Below are positions 1-7,947 of a stretch of DNA of 64,000 nt, piece by piece. The position numbers and the translations under genes are program-made. The stretch is from Ramlibacter alkalitolerans (lineage in GTDB: Bacteria; Pseudomonadota; Gammaproteobacteria; Burkholderiales; Burkholderiaceae_C): contig NZ_JAEQND010000001.1 in the NCBI RefSeq assembly GCF_016722765.1, positions 434,001-498,000 of the forward strand. The letters are read 5' to 3'. The notes beneath the pieces are model-generated. The model did not search any database. It saw only the letters and a program-made list of their open reading frames with translations, and was not told where the DNA came from. Numbering within the stretch: the stretch's first letter is position 1; the number at the start of each line of letters is the position of its first letter.

Positions 1-302
1 CCCAGCTTCAGGTCCGGCCACGAGGTCACCTTCAGCGCGCCGCCCTCGAAGGTCTGCACCACGTAGGCGCCCCACTTGAAGACGCGCTCGGCGTTCTGCG
101 GCATCGGCTGGATCGCGCTGTTGTCGGCGACGACGGAGGCCAGCTGCTGCATCTGGTCGTCCATGAAGGTGCTGACCATGCGCGCATAGGACCAGTAGGA
201 GATCACCGCGCCCACGGCGCCCACCACCAGGAACAGCGGCAGCAGCCACAGCAGCAGGGCCCGGCGCAGCGAGCACATGCGGGGGAACACGTGGTATTTC
301 AT
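1..302 (-). CDS. Sensor histidine kinase, N-terminal part (runs off the left edge)
   Basis: Only about the first 100 residues are present; the gene continues beyond base 1. The protein starts with a short basic segment, then one hydrophobic membrane helix (about residues 14-36, rich in Leu, Val and Gly), then the start of a periplasmic sensor region. This matches the N-terminus of QseC/RstB-type kinases. Its ATG overlaps the TGA of the upstream response regulator (ATGA), so the two are translationally coupled and the pair is a two-component system. The catalytic domains are outside the window, so the kinase assignment rests on this context and the N-terminal topology. The ligand is unknown. 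Confidence 0.8.
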   Translation of the reverse strand, partial: MKYHVFPRMCSLRRALLLWLLPLFLVVGAVGAVISYWSYARMVSTFMDDQMQQLASVVADNSAIQPMPQNAERVFKWGAYVVQTFEGGALKVTSWPDLKL

Positions 303-973
303 GCCTGCCCCTGCGCGCCGGTCGTCACGCGCCAGCCCAGCCCGCGCACGTTGCGGATGCTGTCCGGCCCGAGCTTGCGGCGCATGCCGTGGATCAGGAC
401 GTCGACCGCGTTGCTGGTGACTTCCTCGCCCCAGCCGTAGATGCGGTTCTCCAACTGCTCGCGCGAGAGGATGGCGCCCGGGCGTTCGAGCAGCGCATGC
501 AGCAGCGCGAACTCGCGGGCCGAGAGTTGCGAGCGCTCGCCCTGCACCATCACCTCGCGCGTGGTCAGGTCCAGTTGCAGTGCCGCATTGCCGATCAGCG
601 AATGCGCGCTGCCGTCGCGGCGGCGGATCACGGCGCGCATGCGGGCCACCAGTTCGCGCATCTCGTAGGGCTTGAGCAGGTAGTCGTCGGCGCCGAGGTC
701 GAGGCCGTTGACGCGGTCGTCGACGCCATCGCGGGCCGTGAGCACGAGCACGGGCGTGGCGTCGCCGCGGCTGCGCGCATGCCGCAGCACCTCGACGCCA
801 TCGCGCTTGGGCAGGCCCAGGTCCAGCAGCACGCAGGCGTAGTCGCCATCGGCCCAGGCGCTTTGCGCCAGCAGGCCATCCTTCACCCAGTCGACCGACC
901 AGCCCTGGGAGGACAGCGCCTCCTTCAGGCTATGGCCGATCATCTCGTCGTCCTCGACCAGCAGCACGCGCAT
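299..973 (-). CDS. OmpR/PhoB-family response regulator (QseB-like)
   Basis: A 224-residue DNA-binding response regulator. The receiver domain (about 1-115) has the acidic pair D8/D9, the phosphoacceptor D51 in VLLDLGLP, T79 and K101 in LLKP. A C-terminal winged helix (about 125-220) has the usual end of this family, with NAVDVLIHGMRRKL and RNVRGLGWR. The chosen ATG at 973 is preceded by a good AGGAG; a longer reading to 1003 adds ten residues that do not fit the receiver fold. It is the partner of the kinase that follows. It lies head-to-head with the PQQ-dehydrogenase cassette across a 507-base gap, so it might regulate it, but the sequence gives no direct proof. Confidence 0.93.
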   Translation of the reverse strand: MRVLLVEDDEMIGHSLKEALSSQGWSVDWVKDGLLAQSAWADGDYACVLLDLGLPKRDGVEVLRHARSRGDATPVLVLTARDGVDDRVNGLDLGADDYLLKPYEMRELVARMRAVIRRRDGSAHSLIGNAALQLDLTTREVMVQGERSQLSAREFALLHALLERPGAILSREQLENRIYGWGEEVTSNAVDVLIHGMRRKLGPDSIRNVRGLGWRVTTGAQGQA

Positions 974-1480
974 GTTCGCCACTCCTGGCCCGCACACTAG
1001 CACCGTCGTCTTAGTTGTGCATTAGCGTGCCGGCCCGCCCGCCCGCCCGCGCACGCGGTTAGCAGCGGCGCGCCGGCGCCCAGGCAGAAAGATCCCTAAG
1101 GCCGCGCGGTGAAGCACCGATGCCGGGCCCGTGCCACCGTTGTTGACAAGGGGCAGACGCGGGAATAGCCTCCGGCCCACCAACAAACCTGCCTACGCGC
1201 GTGCACCCGCGCCGAGGGCAAGCGGACCACCACCACAGGCCGGGCCTGGGCCGCGTCCGCAGTCATGCCGTCGTGGGCCGGCGGGATCGCGCCTTGCGCG
1301 CCGATGCTCGCCACTGGCGCGCCGCCGTTGCGGCGCGCCCTGGAACTCCTTTCGCGCCTTCGCGCTGTCGCGTGGCCTGCCGGGCGCGCGGTGGCGCAGC
1401 GCCTGTGCCCCACGTCGCGGGGCGATCGCGACGATCTTCCGGGCGGATTCGCCCAGGATCACGATGACGAGGAGATGACC
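974..1480. other. Intergenic region between the two-component system and the PQQ cassette
   Basis: About 500 bases with no convincing gene. Open frames here are high-GC shadows with no recognisable protein. It must hold the divergent promoters for the response regulator and for the dehydrogenase cassette. The only promoter-like match noticed is TTGACA at 1143-1148 facing right, listed separately. The stretch around 1030-1050 is a run of GCCC units. Confidence 0.6.
1143..1171 (+). promoter_or_regulatory. Candidate promoter of the PQQ-dehydrogenase cassette
   Basis: A perfect -35 hexamer TTGACA (1143-1148) is followed after 17 bases by TAGCCT (1166-1171), a weak -10 with three of six matches. 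If used, it would leave a leader of about 300 bases before the dehydrogenase start. Judged by eye only. Confidence 0.3.
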
Positions 1481-3214
1481 ATGTCGAAGATGAAGATGTC
1501 CGGTCTGGCAGGCCTGGCCCTGGTGGCCTCGGCGCTGCTCGCGCCGGCGGCCCGCGCAGCGGACGTCGACAACCGCCGCCTGGTGGACGCCGACAAGACG
1601 CCCGCCGACTGGCTGACGTACCACGGTACCTACAAGTCCTGGCATTACAGCGGGCTCGACCAGATCAATGCGTCCAACGTGGGCAAGCTCAAGGTCGCCT
1701 GGTCGCATGCCACGCCCAAGTCGACGCGCGGACTGCAGACCTTCCCGCTGGTGGCGGATGGGATCCTCTACTACTCGGGCGCGTACAACCAGCTGTTCGC
1801 GCTCGACGGCGCCAGCGGCGACCTGATCTGGTCCTTCAAGCAGAAGCTCGACGACGACCTGGTCTCCAAGCAGACGCACTCGCCCTACAACCGCGGCATC
1901 GCGCTGGGCATGGGCAACATCTACATGGGCACGCTCGACGGCAAGCTGATCGCCGTCGACGCCCGCACCGGCCAGCTCAAATGGGAGACCCCGCTGGTCG
2001 ACTCGAAGAAGCTCACCGTCGGCTTCACCGGTGCGCCGCTGTTCGTCAACGGCAAGGTGATCATCGGCTCGCAGGGCGGCGAATGGCCGTACCGCGGCCC
2101 GATCTTCGGCGTCGACGCCGCCACCGGCAAGCTGGCCTGGACCTTCCTGACCGTCGGCGGCAACGACGAGAACGATCCGGCGCGGCAGACCTGGGGCGGC
2201 GACTCGCTCAAGACCGGCGGCGGCGGCGGCTGGATGGCCGGCGGCTACGACCCGAAGACCAACACCGTGTACTGGGGCACCGCCAACCCCGCGCCGCTGT
2301 ACGACTGGGGCGGCTCCGAGTGGAAGACCAAGGGCGCGCGGCCCGGCGACAACCTCTACACCACCTCGGTGATCGCGCTCGACCCCGAGACCGGCAAGCT
2401 CAAGTCCTACCACCAGGAACTGCCGCACGACGCCTGGGACTTCGACAGCGCCGTCGGCGAGTTCGTGATGCTCGAGCGCGGCGGCAAGGAATACATCGTC
2501 CACCCGAACAAGGGCGGCTTCGTGTTCGTGTACGACCGCAACCTGAAGATCCAGAACGTCTGGCGCGGCGTCAAGAACATCAACTTCGTGCAGAACATCG
2601 ACCCGAAGACCGGCGAGCTGATCGGCCGGCGCGACATGGCCGAGGGCAAGCACCAGGCCCTGTGCCCGTACATCGCGGGCGGGTACAGCTGGAACGCGGG
2701 CACCTACAACCCGAACACCGGCCTGTACTACAAGGTCGGCAACGAATGGTGCATGGACCTCGAGGTGATCAAGACCACGCCGGTGCTGGAACCGATGGCG
2801 CAGCTGAACATCGGCTCCAACTTCACCGTGCTCAAGACCACGCCCGACGGCGGCAAGGCGCGCGGCCACGTCACGGCCCGCGATCCGCTCACCGGCGCGA
2901 TCAAGTGGCAGGTCGACTACACGGAGCCGCCGCTCGCCAGCCTGCTCTCCACCAAGGGGAACCTGGTGTTCGTGCCCGATGCGCGCGGCTACCTGCGCGC
3001 GCTCGACGCCCGCACCGGCAAGGAGCTCTGGAAGCACAACAACGGCCAGGGCCACAACGGCGGCATCATCAGCTACATGGCCAAGGGCCGGCAGTACATC
3101 GCCGTGGCCACCGGCTGGGGCGGCCTGGCGGGCGACGACTACAAGGTGCTGTACGGCGAGCCCTTCGCGAGCATGCCGACGGACCAGGGCGCGCTCGTGG
3201 TGTTCGGGCTGTAG
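1481..3214 (+). CDS. PQQ-dependent alcohol dehydrogenase, XoxF-like, lanthanide signature
   Basis: A 577-residue periplasmic quinoprotein of the methanol/ethanol dehydrogenase family, with a signal peptide (cleavage probably after AARA, residue 26) and repeated W-type propeller blades. The metal and PQQ site is recognisable: E201 (GGEWP), N269 (TANPAP) and D320 in WDFD. D322, two residues after the catalytic D320, is the extra carboxylate that marks lanthanide-using enzymes (XoxF, ExaF/PedH); calcium enzymes have Ala, Thr or Ser there. The vicinal Cys-Cys pair of the family is absent: the position before NRG (137-139) reads T132-H133. The second family disulfide seems kept (ALCPY and NEWCMD). 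The ATG at 1481 is preferred to 1475 because GGAG then sits 6 bases upstream. The substrate is unknown. Confidence 0.9.
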   Translation: MSKMKMSGLAGLALVASALLAPAARAADVDNRRLVDADKTPADWLTYHGTYKSWHYSGLDQINASNVGKLKVAWSHATPKSTRGLQTFPLVADGILYYSGAYNQLFALDGASGDLIWSFKQKLDDDLVSKQTHSPYNRGIALGMGNIYMGTLDGKLIAVDARTGQLKWETPLVDSKKLTVGFTGAPLFVNGKVIIGSQGGEWPYRGPIFGVDAATGKLAWTFLTVGGNDENDPARQTWGGDSLKTGGGGGWMAGGYDPKTNTVYWGTANPAPLYDWGGSEWKTKGARPGDNLYTTSVIALDPETGKLKSYHQELPHDAWDFDSAVGEFVMLERGGKEYIVHPNKGGFVFVYDRNLKIQNVWRGVKNINFVQNIDPKTGELIGRRDMAEGKHQALCPYIAGGYSWNAGTYNPNTGLYYKVGNEWCMDLEVIKTTPVLEPMAQLNIGSNFTVLKTTPDGGKARGHVTARDPLTGAIKWQVDYTEPPLASLLSTKGNLVFVPDARGYLRALDARTGKELWKHNNGQGHNGGIISYMAKGRQYIAVATGWGGLAGDDYKVLYGEPFASMPTDQGALVVFGL

Positions 3215-3220
3215 GCGACG

Positions 3221-3643
3221 ATGCGGCTGCAAGGGGCGGTGGGTTCGGCGCTGGCAGGCTGGCTGGCGCTGGCCGCCGCCGCGGCCGACCTGAACGGGCC
3301 GATGTCGTCGACGCCGCAGCCCGCTGCGAGCGCGCCGGCCGCGAGCGCCCCCCCGGCGAACGCGGCTGCCGCCGGTGCCGCGCCGGCGGCCGCGGCGCAG
3401 GCCTTCGACGTCAACCGGCTGTTCGCCACCACCTGCGGCTGGTGCCACAGCAGCGGCGGGCGCGTGGCGGGCCGCGGCCCCAAGCTGATGGAAACGAAGC
3501 TCACCGACGCGGAGATCATCGCCCGCATCCGCAACGGCAAGTTGGGGGCGATGCCGGCCTTCTCCACGGCCTTCAACGAAGACCAGCTCCAGGCCATCGT
3601 GCACTACATCCGCGGCCTGAAGCCCGAAGGAGGATCCCCATGA
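3221..3643 (+). CDS. Small c-type cytochrome, probable electron acceptor of the PQQ dehydrogenase
   Basis: A 140-residue secreted protein: signal peptide, an Ala/Pro-rich linker to about residue 60, then one class I cytochrome c domain. The haem motif is C72-G-W-C75-H76, and M111 in GAMPAF is the likely sixth ligand. It starts 6 bases after the dehydrogenase stop and its TGA overlaps the next gene's ATG. This position is that of XoxG/MxaG, the specific cytochrome cL of methanol dehydrogenases. The domain is short and the sequence alone does not show that it is an orthologue. The ribosome-binding site is weak, consistent with translation coupled to the dehydrogenase. Confidence 0.85.
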   Translation: MRLQGAVGSALAGWLALAAAAADLNGPMSSTPQPAASAPAASAPPANAAAAGAAPAAAAQAFDVNRLFATTCGWCHSSGGRVAGRGPKLMETKLTDAEIIARIRNGKLGAMPAFSTAFNEDQLQAIVHYIRGLKPEGGSP

Positions 3644-4428
3644 GCGACGCGGCGCGCACCCGGGGGCGGGCGATCGCCGCCGGCGTCCTGCTGGCAGTGC
3701 TGCCGGCGCTGTTCCCCGCGGCCCACGCGAGGCCGCTGGCGGAGATCAAGTCGCGCGGCGAACTCTCGCTGTGCGCCAACCCCGACGCCCTGCCCTACGC
3801 CAGCGACAAGGCCGACCTGCCCGGTTTCCAGGTCGAGATCGGCCGCGCGCTGGCGCAGCGCCTGGGCGTGAAGCTGCAGGTGCTGTGGATCATCCCGCGC
3901 CTGCGCGCCAACCTGGTCGACTGCGACATGCTGCTCGACACCATCTCCGACCCGGCGGCGCAGCGCGGCCCCATCCGCCTGACGCAGCCCTACCAGAAGA
4001 GCGGCGTGGCCCTGGCCCTGCGCCGCGGCCTGCAGGCCCAGCGCTTCGACGACCTCGCCGCCAACACGCGCGTCGGCGTGATGATCAACTCGCTGGCCAG
4101 CCGCTCGCTCAACCAGCGCGGGCTGCGCACCGTGCCCTACGCGTTCGAGGCGGACATGGTGGCGGACCTCGCCAAGGGCGAGCTCGATGCCTGCGCCGTG
4201 TCGCCCGCCAGCGTGGCCTGGTACATCCACCAGCACCCCGAGTCCGGCCTGCACTACACGCACGCCTACGACAGCGAGCCCGAACTGCACTGGAACCTCG
4301 CCGTCGCCCTGCGGCGCAGCGACGAAGCGCTGCTGGAAGCGGTGAACACGGCGTTGTCGCAGCTCGCCGCCGACGGCACCCTGGCGCAGATCTACGGGCG
4401 CTACGGCGTGGAGCTGCGGCGGCCCTGA
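3640..4428 (+). CDS. XoxJ/MxaJ-like periplasmic substrate-binding protein
   Basis: A 262-residue protein with a signal peptide (hydrophobic about 13-26, cleavage after AHA) and the fold of family 3 solute-binding proteins. The mature start LSLCANPDALPYAS and the later GVMINSLASRSL fit the quinoprotein-dehydrogenase-associated group (XoxJ/MxaJ). In methylotrophs these proteins are encoded next to the dehydrogenase and its cytochrome and are thought to help activate the dehydrogenase. There is no ABC permease or ATPase beside it, which argues against a transport role. The ATG overlaps the cytochrome stop (ATGA), and an AGGAGG-like site lies just upstream. Confidence 0.85.
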   Translation: MSDAARTRGRAIAAGVLLAVLPALFPAAHARPLAEIKSRGELSLCANPDALPYASDKADLPGFQVEIGRALAQRLGVKLQVLWIIPRLRANLVDCDMLLDTISDPAAQRGPIRLTQPYQKSGVALALRRGLQAQRFDDLAANTRVGVMINSLASRSLNQRGLRTVPYAFEADMVADLAKGELDACAVSPASVAWYIHQHPESGLHYTHAYDSEPELHWNLAVALRRSDEALLEAVNTALSQLAADGTLAQIYGRYGVELRRP

Positions 4429-4444
4429 GGCGACCGGGCGCCTT

Positions 4445-5668
4445 TCACTGGCCGGTGCGCACGCGTTCCGGCCGCACGCCGATGCCCACGAGCCGCGCGG
4501 GCAGGCGCCGCAGCAGCGGGATGCGCTGCAGCAGCTTCACCGGTAGCGGCGTTTCCGCCGGCGCGCTGCTGCGCGCGAGCACGGGGGACAGCACTTCGTT
4601 CTGGATCGCGACCTGCACCCGCTGCGTCACGCGCGCCGGCCACTCGCGCCGGCGCTGCACCGCCTGCAGGTGCTCGGCGCGCAATGTGCCTGCGCGCAGC
4701 GGCCCGGCGAGCAGGTTCGCCGCAGCCACGGCATCCTGGATGGCCAGGTTGATGCCGACCCCGCCCACCGGCGACATCGCGTGCGCTGCATCGCCGATGC
4801 ACAGCAGGCCGTCGCGCCACCAGCGCGTCAGATGGCTGATCTGCACGCTCAGGAGCTTGACCTCGTCCCAGCTGCGCAGCGTGGCCACGCTGTCGGCGAG
4901 GAACTCCGCGGTGGCCGCAATGCGTTCGCGGAAGGCTGCGATGCCCTCCTGCTGCAGGCGTTCCAGCGAGCCCTTGGGGATCACGAACGCGCATTGCCAG
5001 TAGGTGTCGCGGTTCAGCGTGACCAGCATCACGCCCGGGCGGATGATGCCGCCGGTGCGCGCCGGATCGCCTGCCGCGTCGCGGGGCAGCCGGAACCAGA
5101 GCACGTCGATCGGCGCGCCGGTGTCCACGCTCTCCAGCCCGGCGTCCGGCCGGATCGACGAGTGACGCCCGTCAGCAGCGACGACCAGGTTGGCACGCAG
5201 AGGCGCCTTGCCGACCCGCGACTCCACCTGCACGCCCACCACGCGCCCCGCCTCCTCGATCACGGCGCTGGCGCGCGCGCCCATGCACAGAGTGAAGCCC
5301 GGGAAGCGCCGCGCCTCGCGGGCCAGGAAGTCCAGGAAGTCCCACTGCGGAATCAGCACCAGGAAGGGTCGCGCCGCGGGCAGGTGGCGGAAGTCGGCAA
5401 GCGTGACGAGCTGCCCGTACACGTCGCCGCCGAGTTCCGCGATCTCCTGGTGCGGCAGCGCGAGGAAGGCTTCCAGCAGGCCGACGTCTTCCAGGATCGT
5501 GAGCGTGGAAGGATGGATCGTGTCGCCGCGGAAGTCGCGCAGGAAGTCGTCGTGCTTTTCCAGCACCGTGACGCGCACGCCGGCCCGCGCGAGCAGGTAG
5601 CCGAGCATGATGCCCGCCGGCCCGCCGCCCGCGATGCAGCACTGGGTGGTGCGATCCGCGCCGTCCAT
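4445..5668 (-). CDS. FAD-dependent monooxygenase (PHBH/UbiH-type)
   Basis: A 407-residue flavoprotein. The N-terminal dinucleotide fold has GGGPAG at residues 14-19 and the acidic end of strand 2 in VTVLEKH. The DG motif is in VVAADGRHS, and GDAAHAMSPVGGVG near residue 290 binds the FAD ribityl chain. This domain order is that of class A aromatic hydroxylases and related FAD_binding_3 oxidoreductases. The substrate cannot be told from sequence. The gene converges on the XoxJ-like gene (16 bases apart) and diverges from the PEP-mutase-like gene, so it is probably a single-gene transcript. Confidence 0.88.
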   Translation of the reverse strand: MDGADRTTQCCIAGGGPAGIMLGYLLARAGVRVTVLEKHDDFLRDFRGDTIHPSTLTILEDVGLLEAFLALPHQEIAELGGDVYGQLVTLADFRHLPAARPFLVLIPQWDFLDFLAREARRFPGFTLCMGARASAVIEEAGRVVGVQVESRVGKAPLRANLVVAADGRHSSIRPDAGLESVDTGAPIDVLWFRLPRDAAGDPARTGGIIRPGVMLVTLNRDTYWQCAFVIPKGSLERLQQEGIAAFRERIAATAEFLADSVATLRSWDEVKLLSVQISHLTRWWRDGLLCIGDAAHAMSPVGGVGINLAIQDAVAAANLLAGPLRAGTLRAEHLQAVQRRREWPARVTQRVQVAIQNEVLSPVLARSSAPAETPLPVKLLQRIPLLRRLPARLVGIGVRPERVRTGQ

Positions 5669-5767
5669 GGGCGGATGCTACGCCGGGCTCCGGGGCGGCG
5701 CAGGCAATGCAGACAGCCGGCCGGCAAGGTCGCAGAATGGCGGCTTCCTTTGCCGCACGGAGCCCGC

Positions 5768-6598
5768 ATGCCCTCACCCGAAGACGTGTCCGACCGCAGG
5801 CGCACCTTCCGCCAGCTCCATGCCTCCGGCTGCTTCGTGATCCCGAACCCGTGGGATCCCGGCAGTGCCAGGTACCTCGCGCAGCTCGGGTTCAAGGCAT
5901 TGGCTTCCACCAGCTCCGGCGCCGCCTGGCGGCACGCGAAGGCCGACGGCCGCATGACGCTGGAGGAAGTGCTGGTGCACCTGCGCGAGATCGTCGAAGC
6001 CACCATGCTGCCGGTGAATGCGGACTTCGAAGCCGGCTACGCGGACGATCCGGCCGGCGTGGCCCGCAACGTGCGCCTGGCGCTGGAGACCGGCGTGGCC
6101 GGGCTCTCCATCGAGGATTCCACCGGCAACCCGGACGACCCCTTGCGGGACATCGCCAGCAGCGTCGAGCGCATGCGGGCCGCCCGCGCGGCCATCGACG
6201 AGGCCGGCGGCGAGACCTTGCTGGTCGGGCGGGCGGAGAACTTCTATGTCGGCCGGCCGGACCTCGAAGACACGATCCGGCGGCTGCAGGCCTATGCGCA
6301 AGCCGGTGCCGATTGCCTCTATGCGCCGGGCATCCGCACCCGTGAGCAGATCGCCGCCGTGGTGGCGGCCGTGGCGCCCAAGCCCGTCAACCTGCTGGTC
6401 GGCTTCGCCTCCGAGCTCACGCTGGCCGACATGGCGGCGCTGGGTGTGCGGCGCGTCAGCGTGGGTGGTGCGCTGGCGCGCAGCGCGTGGGGCGGCTTCA
6501 TGCGGGCCGCACAGATGATTGCCAGCGAAGGGAAGTTCGACGGCTTCGCCGCAGCAGCATCCGGCGCCGAGCTGAATGCGCTGTTCCGCGACCGTTGA
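5768..6598 (+). CDS. Isocitrate lyase/PEP mutase superfamily enzyme
   Basis: A 276-residue TIM-barrel protein. The N-terminal FVIPNPWDPGSARYL, VNADFEAGYADD (Mg-binding region), LSIEDSTG and LLVGRAENF follow the pattern of the PEP phosphonomutase/oxaloacetate decarboxylase branch. The KKCGH loop of true isocitrate lyase is absent, so glyoxylate-cycle activity is unlikely. The likely reaction is cleavage or decarboxylation of an alpha-keto acid, but the substrate is not predictable. It starts at ATG 5768, diverging from the FAD monooxygenase across about 100 bases, and is followed by a tRNA gene on the other strand. Confidence 0.87.
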   Translation: MPSPEDVSDRRRTFRQLHASGCFVIPNPWDPGSARYLAQLGFKALASTSSGAAWRHAKADGRMTLEEVLVHLREIVEATMLPVNADFEAGYADDPAGVARNVRLALETGVAGLSIEDSTGNPDDPLRDIASSVERMRAARAAIDEAGGETLLVGRAENFYVGRPDLEDTIRRLQAYAQAGADCLYAPGIRTREQIAAVVAAVAPKPVNLLVGFASELTLADMAALGVRRVSVGGALARSAWGGFMRAAQMIASEGKFDGFAAAASGAELNALFRDR

Positions 6599-6613
6599 AG
6601 GGAAGGCGGGAGA

Positions 6614-6689
6614 TGGTGCCGATTGTCCGAATCGAACGGACGACCTACTGTTTACAAGACAGTTGCTCTACCGACTGAGCTAAATCGGC
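6614..6689 (-). tRNA. tRNA-Thr (anticodon UGU)
   Basis: Seventy-six bases on the minus strand fold as a complete cloverleaf. The 7-bp acceptor stem is GCCGATT with AATCGGC, followed by A and an encoded CCA. The D arm is GCTC/GAGC. The anticodon stem is ACTGT/ACAGT around the loop CTTGTAA, which gives anticodon TGT (Thr). The T arm is GTCCG/CGGAC with TTCGATT. It lies 22 bases downstream of sspB on the same strand and may share its transcript. Confidence 0.97.
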
Positions 6690-6711
6690 CCGGGGACGAT
6701 TCTAGGCGCGA

Positions 6712-7206
6712 TCACTTCACGCGCTTGAGCGCCGGCCGTGGCCCACTGGGCGGGCGCGGCGGCTCCTCGGGCGGGGTGGGCGCACCGGGCTCGGGCACCA
6801 GTTGCACCACCTTGCTCTCGCCTTCCGCCGCGGCGGGCACGCTCGTCAGAGGCGACGGCTTGGTCTCCTCCGGCGGGGCGCCGGGCACCGGGACCGGGAA
6901 GGCCATGCCCTGGCCGTTCTCGCGCGCGTAGATCGCGATCACCCGGTTCACCGGGACCATGATCTCGCGCGCGCTGCCGGCGAAGCGGGCCTTGAACTCG
7001 ATGAAGTCGTTGCCCAGCTTCAGCGAGCTCGTCGCGTCGTAGCTGATGTTCAGGACGATCTCGCCGTTCTTCACGTACTCGCGCGGCACCTGCACCGTGT
7101 CGTCGACCAGCACCGCCACGTACGGCGTGAAGCCGTTGTCGGTGCACCATTCGTAAAGGGCCCGGATCAGGTACGGGCGGGTGGACGTCGATTCCAGTGC
7201 GTTCAT
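6712..7206 (-). CDS. sspB: Stringent starvation protein B, ClpXP adaptor
   Basis: A 164-residue protein. The N-terminal SspB fold (about 8-110) includes RPYLIRALYEWCTDNGFTPY and the ssrA-tag binding region around LNISYDATSSLKLGND. A flexible Pro/Glu-rich linker follows. It ends in a short hydrophobic-basic tail, LKRVK, matching the C-terminal ClpX-docking peptide of this family. SspB delivers ssrA-tagged proteins to ClpXP. It follows sspA by 35 bases on the same strand, the classical sspAB operon. Confidence 0.95.
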   Translation of the reverse strand: MNALESTSTRPYLIRALYEWCTDNGFTPYVAVLVDDTVQVPREYVKNGEIVLNISYDATSSLKLGNDFIEFKARFAGSAREIMVPVNRVIAIYARENGQGMAFPVPVPGAPPEETKPSPLTSVPAAAEGESKVVQLVPEPGAPTPPEEPPRPPSGPRPALKRVK

Positions 7207-7241
7207 GCGTGGGGCGTGTACTTCAGCCCGACAAGTATGCG

Positions 7242-7853
7242 CTACTTGCGCATCACCTTTTCGGAGGGTGTCAGCGCCTCGATGTAGGCCGGCCGCGAGA
7301 AGATGCGCTCGGCATACTTCAGCAGGGGCGCCGCGTTCTTCGACAGCTCGATGCCGTAGTAGTCCAGGCGCCAGAGCAGCGGCGCGATGGCGACGTCGAG
7401 CATCGAGAAGTTCTCGCCCAGCATGTACTTGTTCTTCAGGAACACGGGCGCGAGCTGCGTCAGGCGGTCGCGGATGTGCGAGCGGGCCTTCTCCAGCGCC
7501 TTCTCGTTGCTCTTGGCCGCGCGCGACTCCAGCGTGGAGACGTGCACGAACAGTTCCTTCTCGAAATTGAGCAGGAACAGGCGCACGCGGGCGCGGTCGA
7601 CCGGGTCCCCGGGCATCAGCTGCGGGTGCGGGAAGCGCTCGTCGATGTACTCGTTGATGATGTTCGACTCGTACAGGATGAGGTCGCGCTCGACCAGGAT
7701 GGGAACCTGGCCGTACGGGTTCATCACGTTGATGTCTTCCGGCTTGTTGTACAGGTCGACGTCACGGATCTCGAAATCCATTCCCTTTTCGAACAGCACG
7801 AAGCGGCATCGATGCGAGAAGGGGCAGGTCGTTCCCGAGTACAGCACCATCAT
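7242..7853 (-). CDS. sspA: Stringent starvation protein A, GST-fold RNA polymerase-associated protein
   Basis: A 203-residue protein with a thioredoxin-like N-terminal domain (MVLYSGTTCPFSHRCRF, then a PYGQVPILVE segment and ESNIINEYIDERFP) and a helical GST C-terminal domain. SspA lacks transferase activity in its known members; it binds RNA polymerase and affects the stationary-phase and acid response. Two ATGs are adjacent; the first (7853) is taken, with GAGGA upstream. A strong terminator-like hairpin of the bc1 operon ends only 14 bases upstream of this start. Confidence 0.95.
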   Translation of the reverse strand: MMVLYSGTTCPFSHRCRFVLFEKGMDFEIRDVDLYNKPEDINVMNPYGQVPILVERDLILYESNIINEYIDERFPHPQLMPGDPVDRARVRLFLLNFEKELFVHVSTLESRAAKSNEKALEKARSHIRDRLTQLAPVFLKNKYMLGENFSMLDVAIAPLLWRLDYYGIELSKNAAPLLKYAERIFSRPAYIEALTPSEKVMRK

Positions 7854-7867
7854 TTTGAAAGTCCTCT

Positions 7868-7904
7868 AAAACCAAAAAGAGTGGGTGCGAAGGCAACCCA
7901 CTCT
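7868..7904 (-). terminator. Intrinsic terminator after the petABC operon
   Basis: On the minus strand, a perfect 9-bp stem AGAGTGGGT/ACCCACTCT (7896-7904 with 7878-7886) with a 9-base loop is followed by TTTTTGGTTTT. This is a textbook rho-independent terminator 43 bases after the petC stop. It lies just upstream of sspA on the same strand. Confidence 0.85.
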
Positions 7905-7947
7905 AACCCCAGGGCGCGCGTCCGGCAGTAGGCCGGACCGCCGCTTC

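Noticed and set aside
1193-3604. An 803-codon open frame antisense to the PQQ dehydrogenase
   Set aside because: Same shadow effect; the plus-strand protein has a signal peptide and metal-site motifs.
3640-4428. An amino-acid ABC transporter binding protein
   Set aside because: There is no permease or ATPase beside it, and it overlaps the cytochrome gene of the PQQ cassette. The XoxJ/MxaJ reading fits better.
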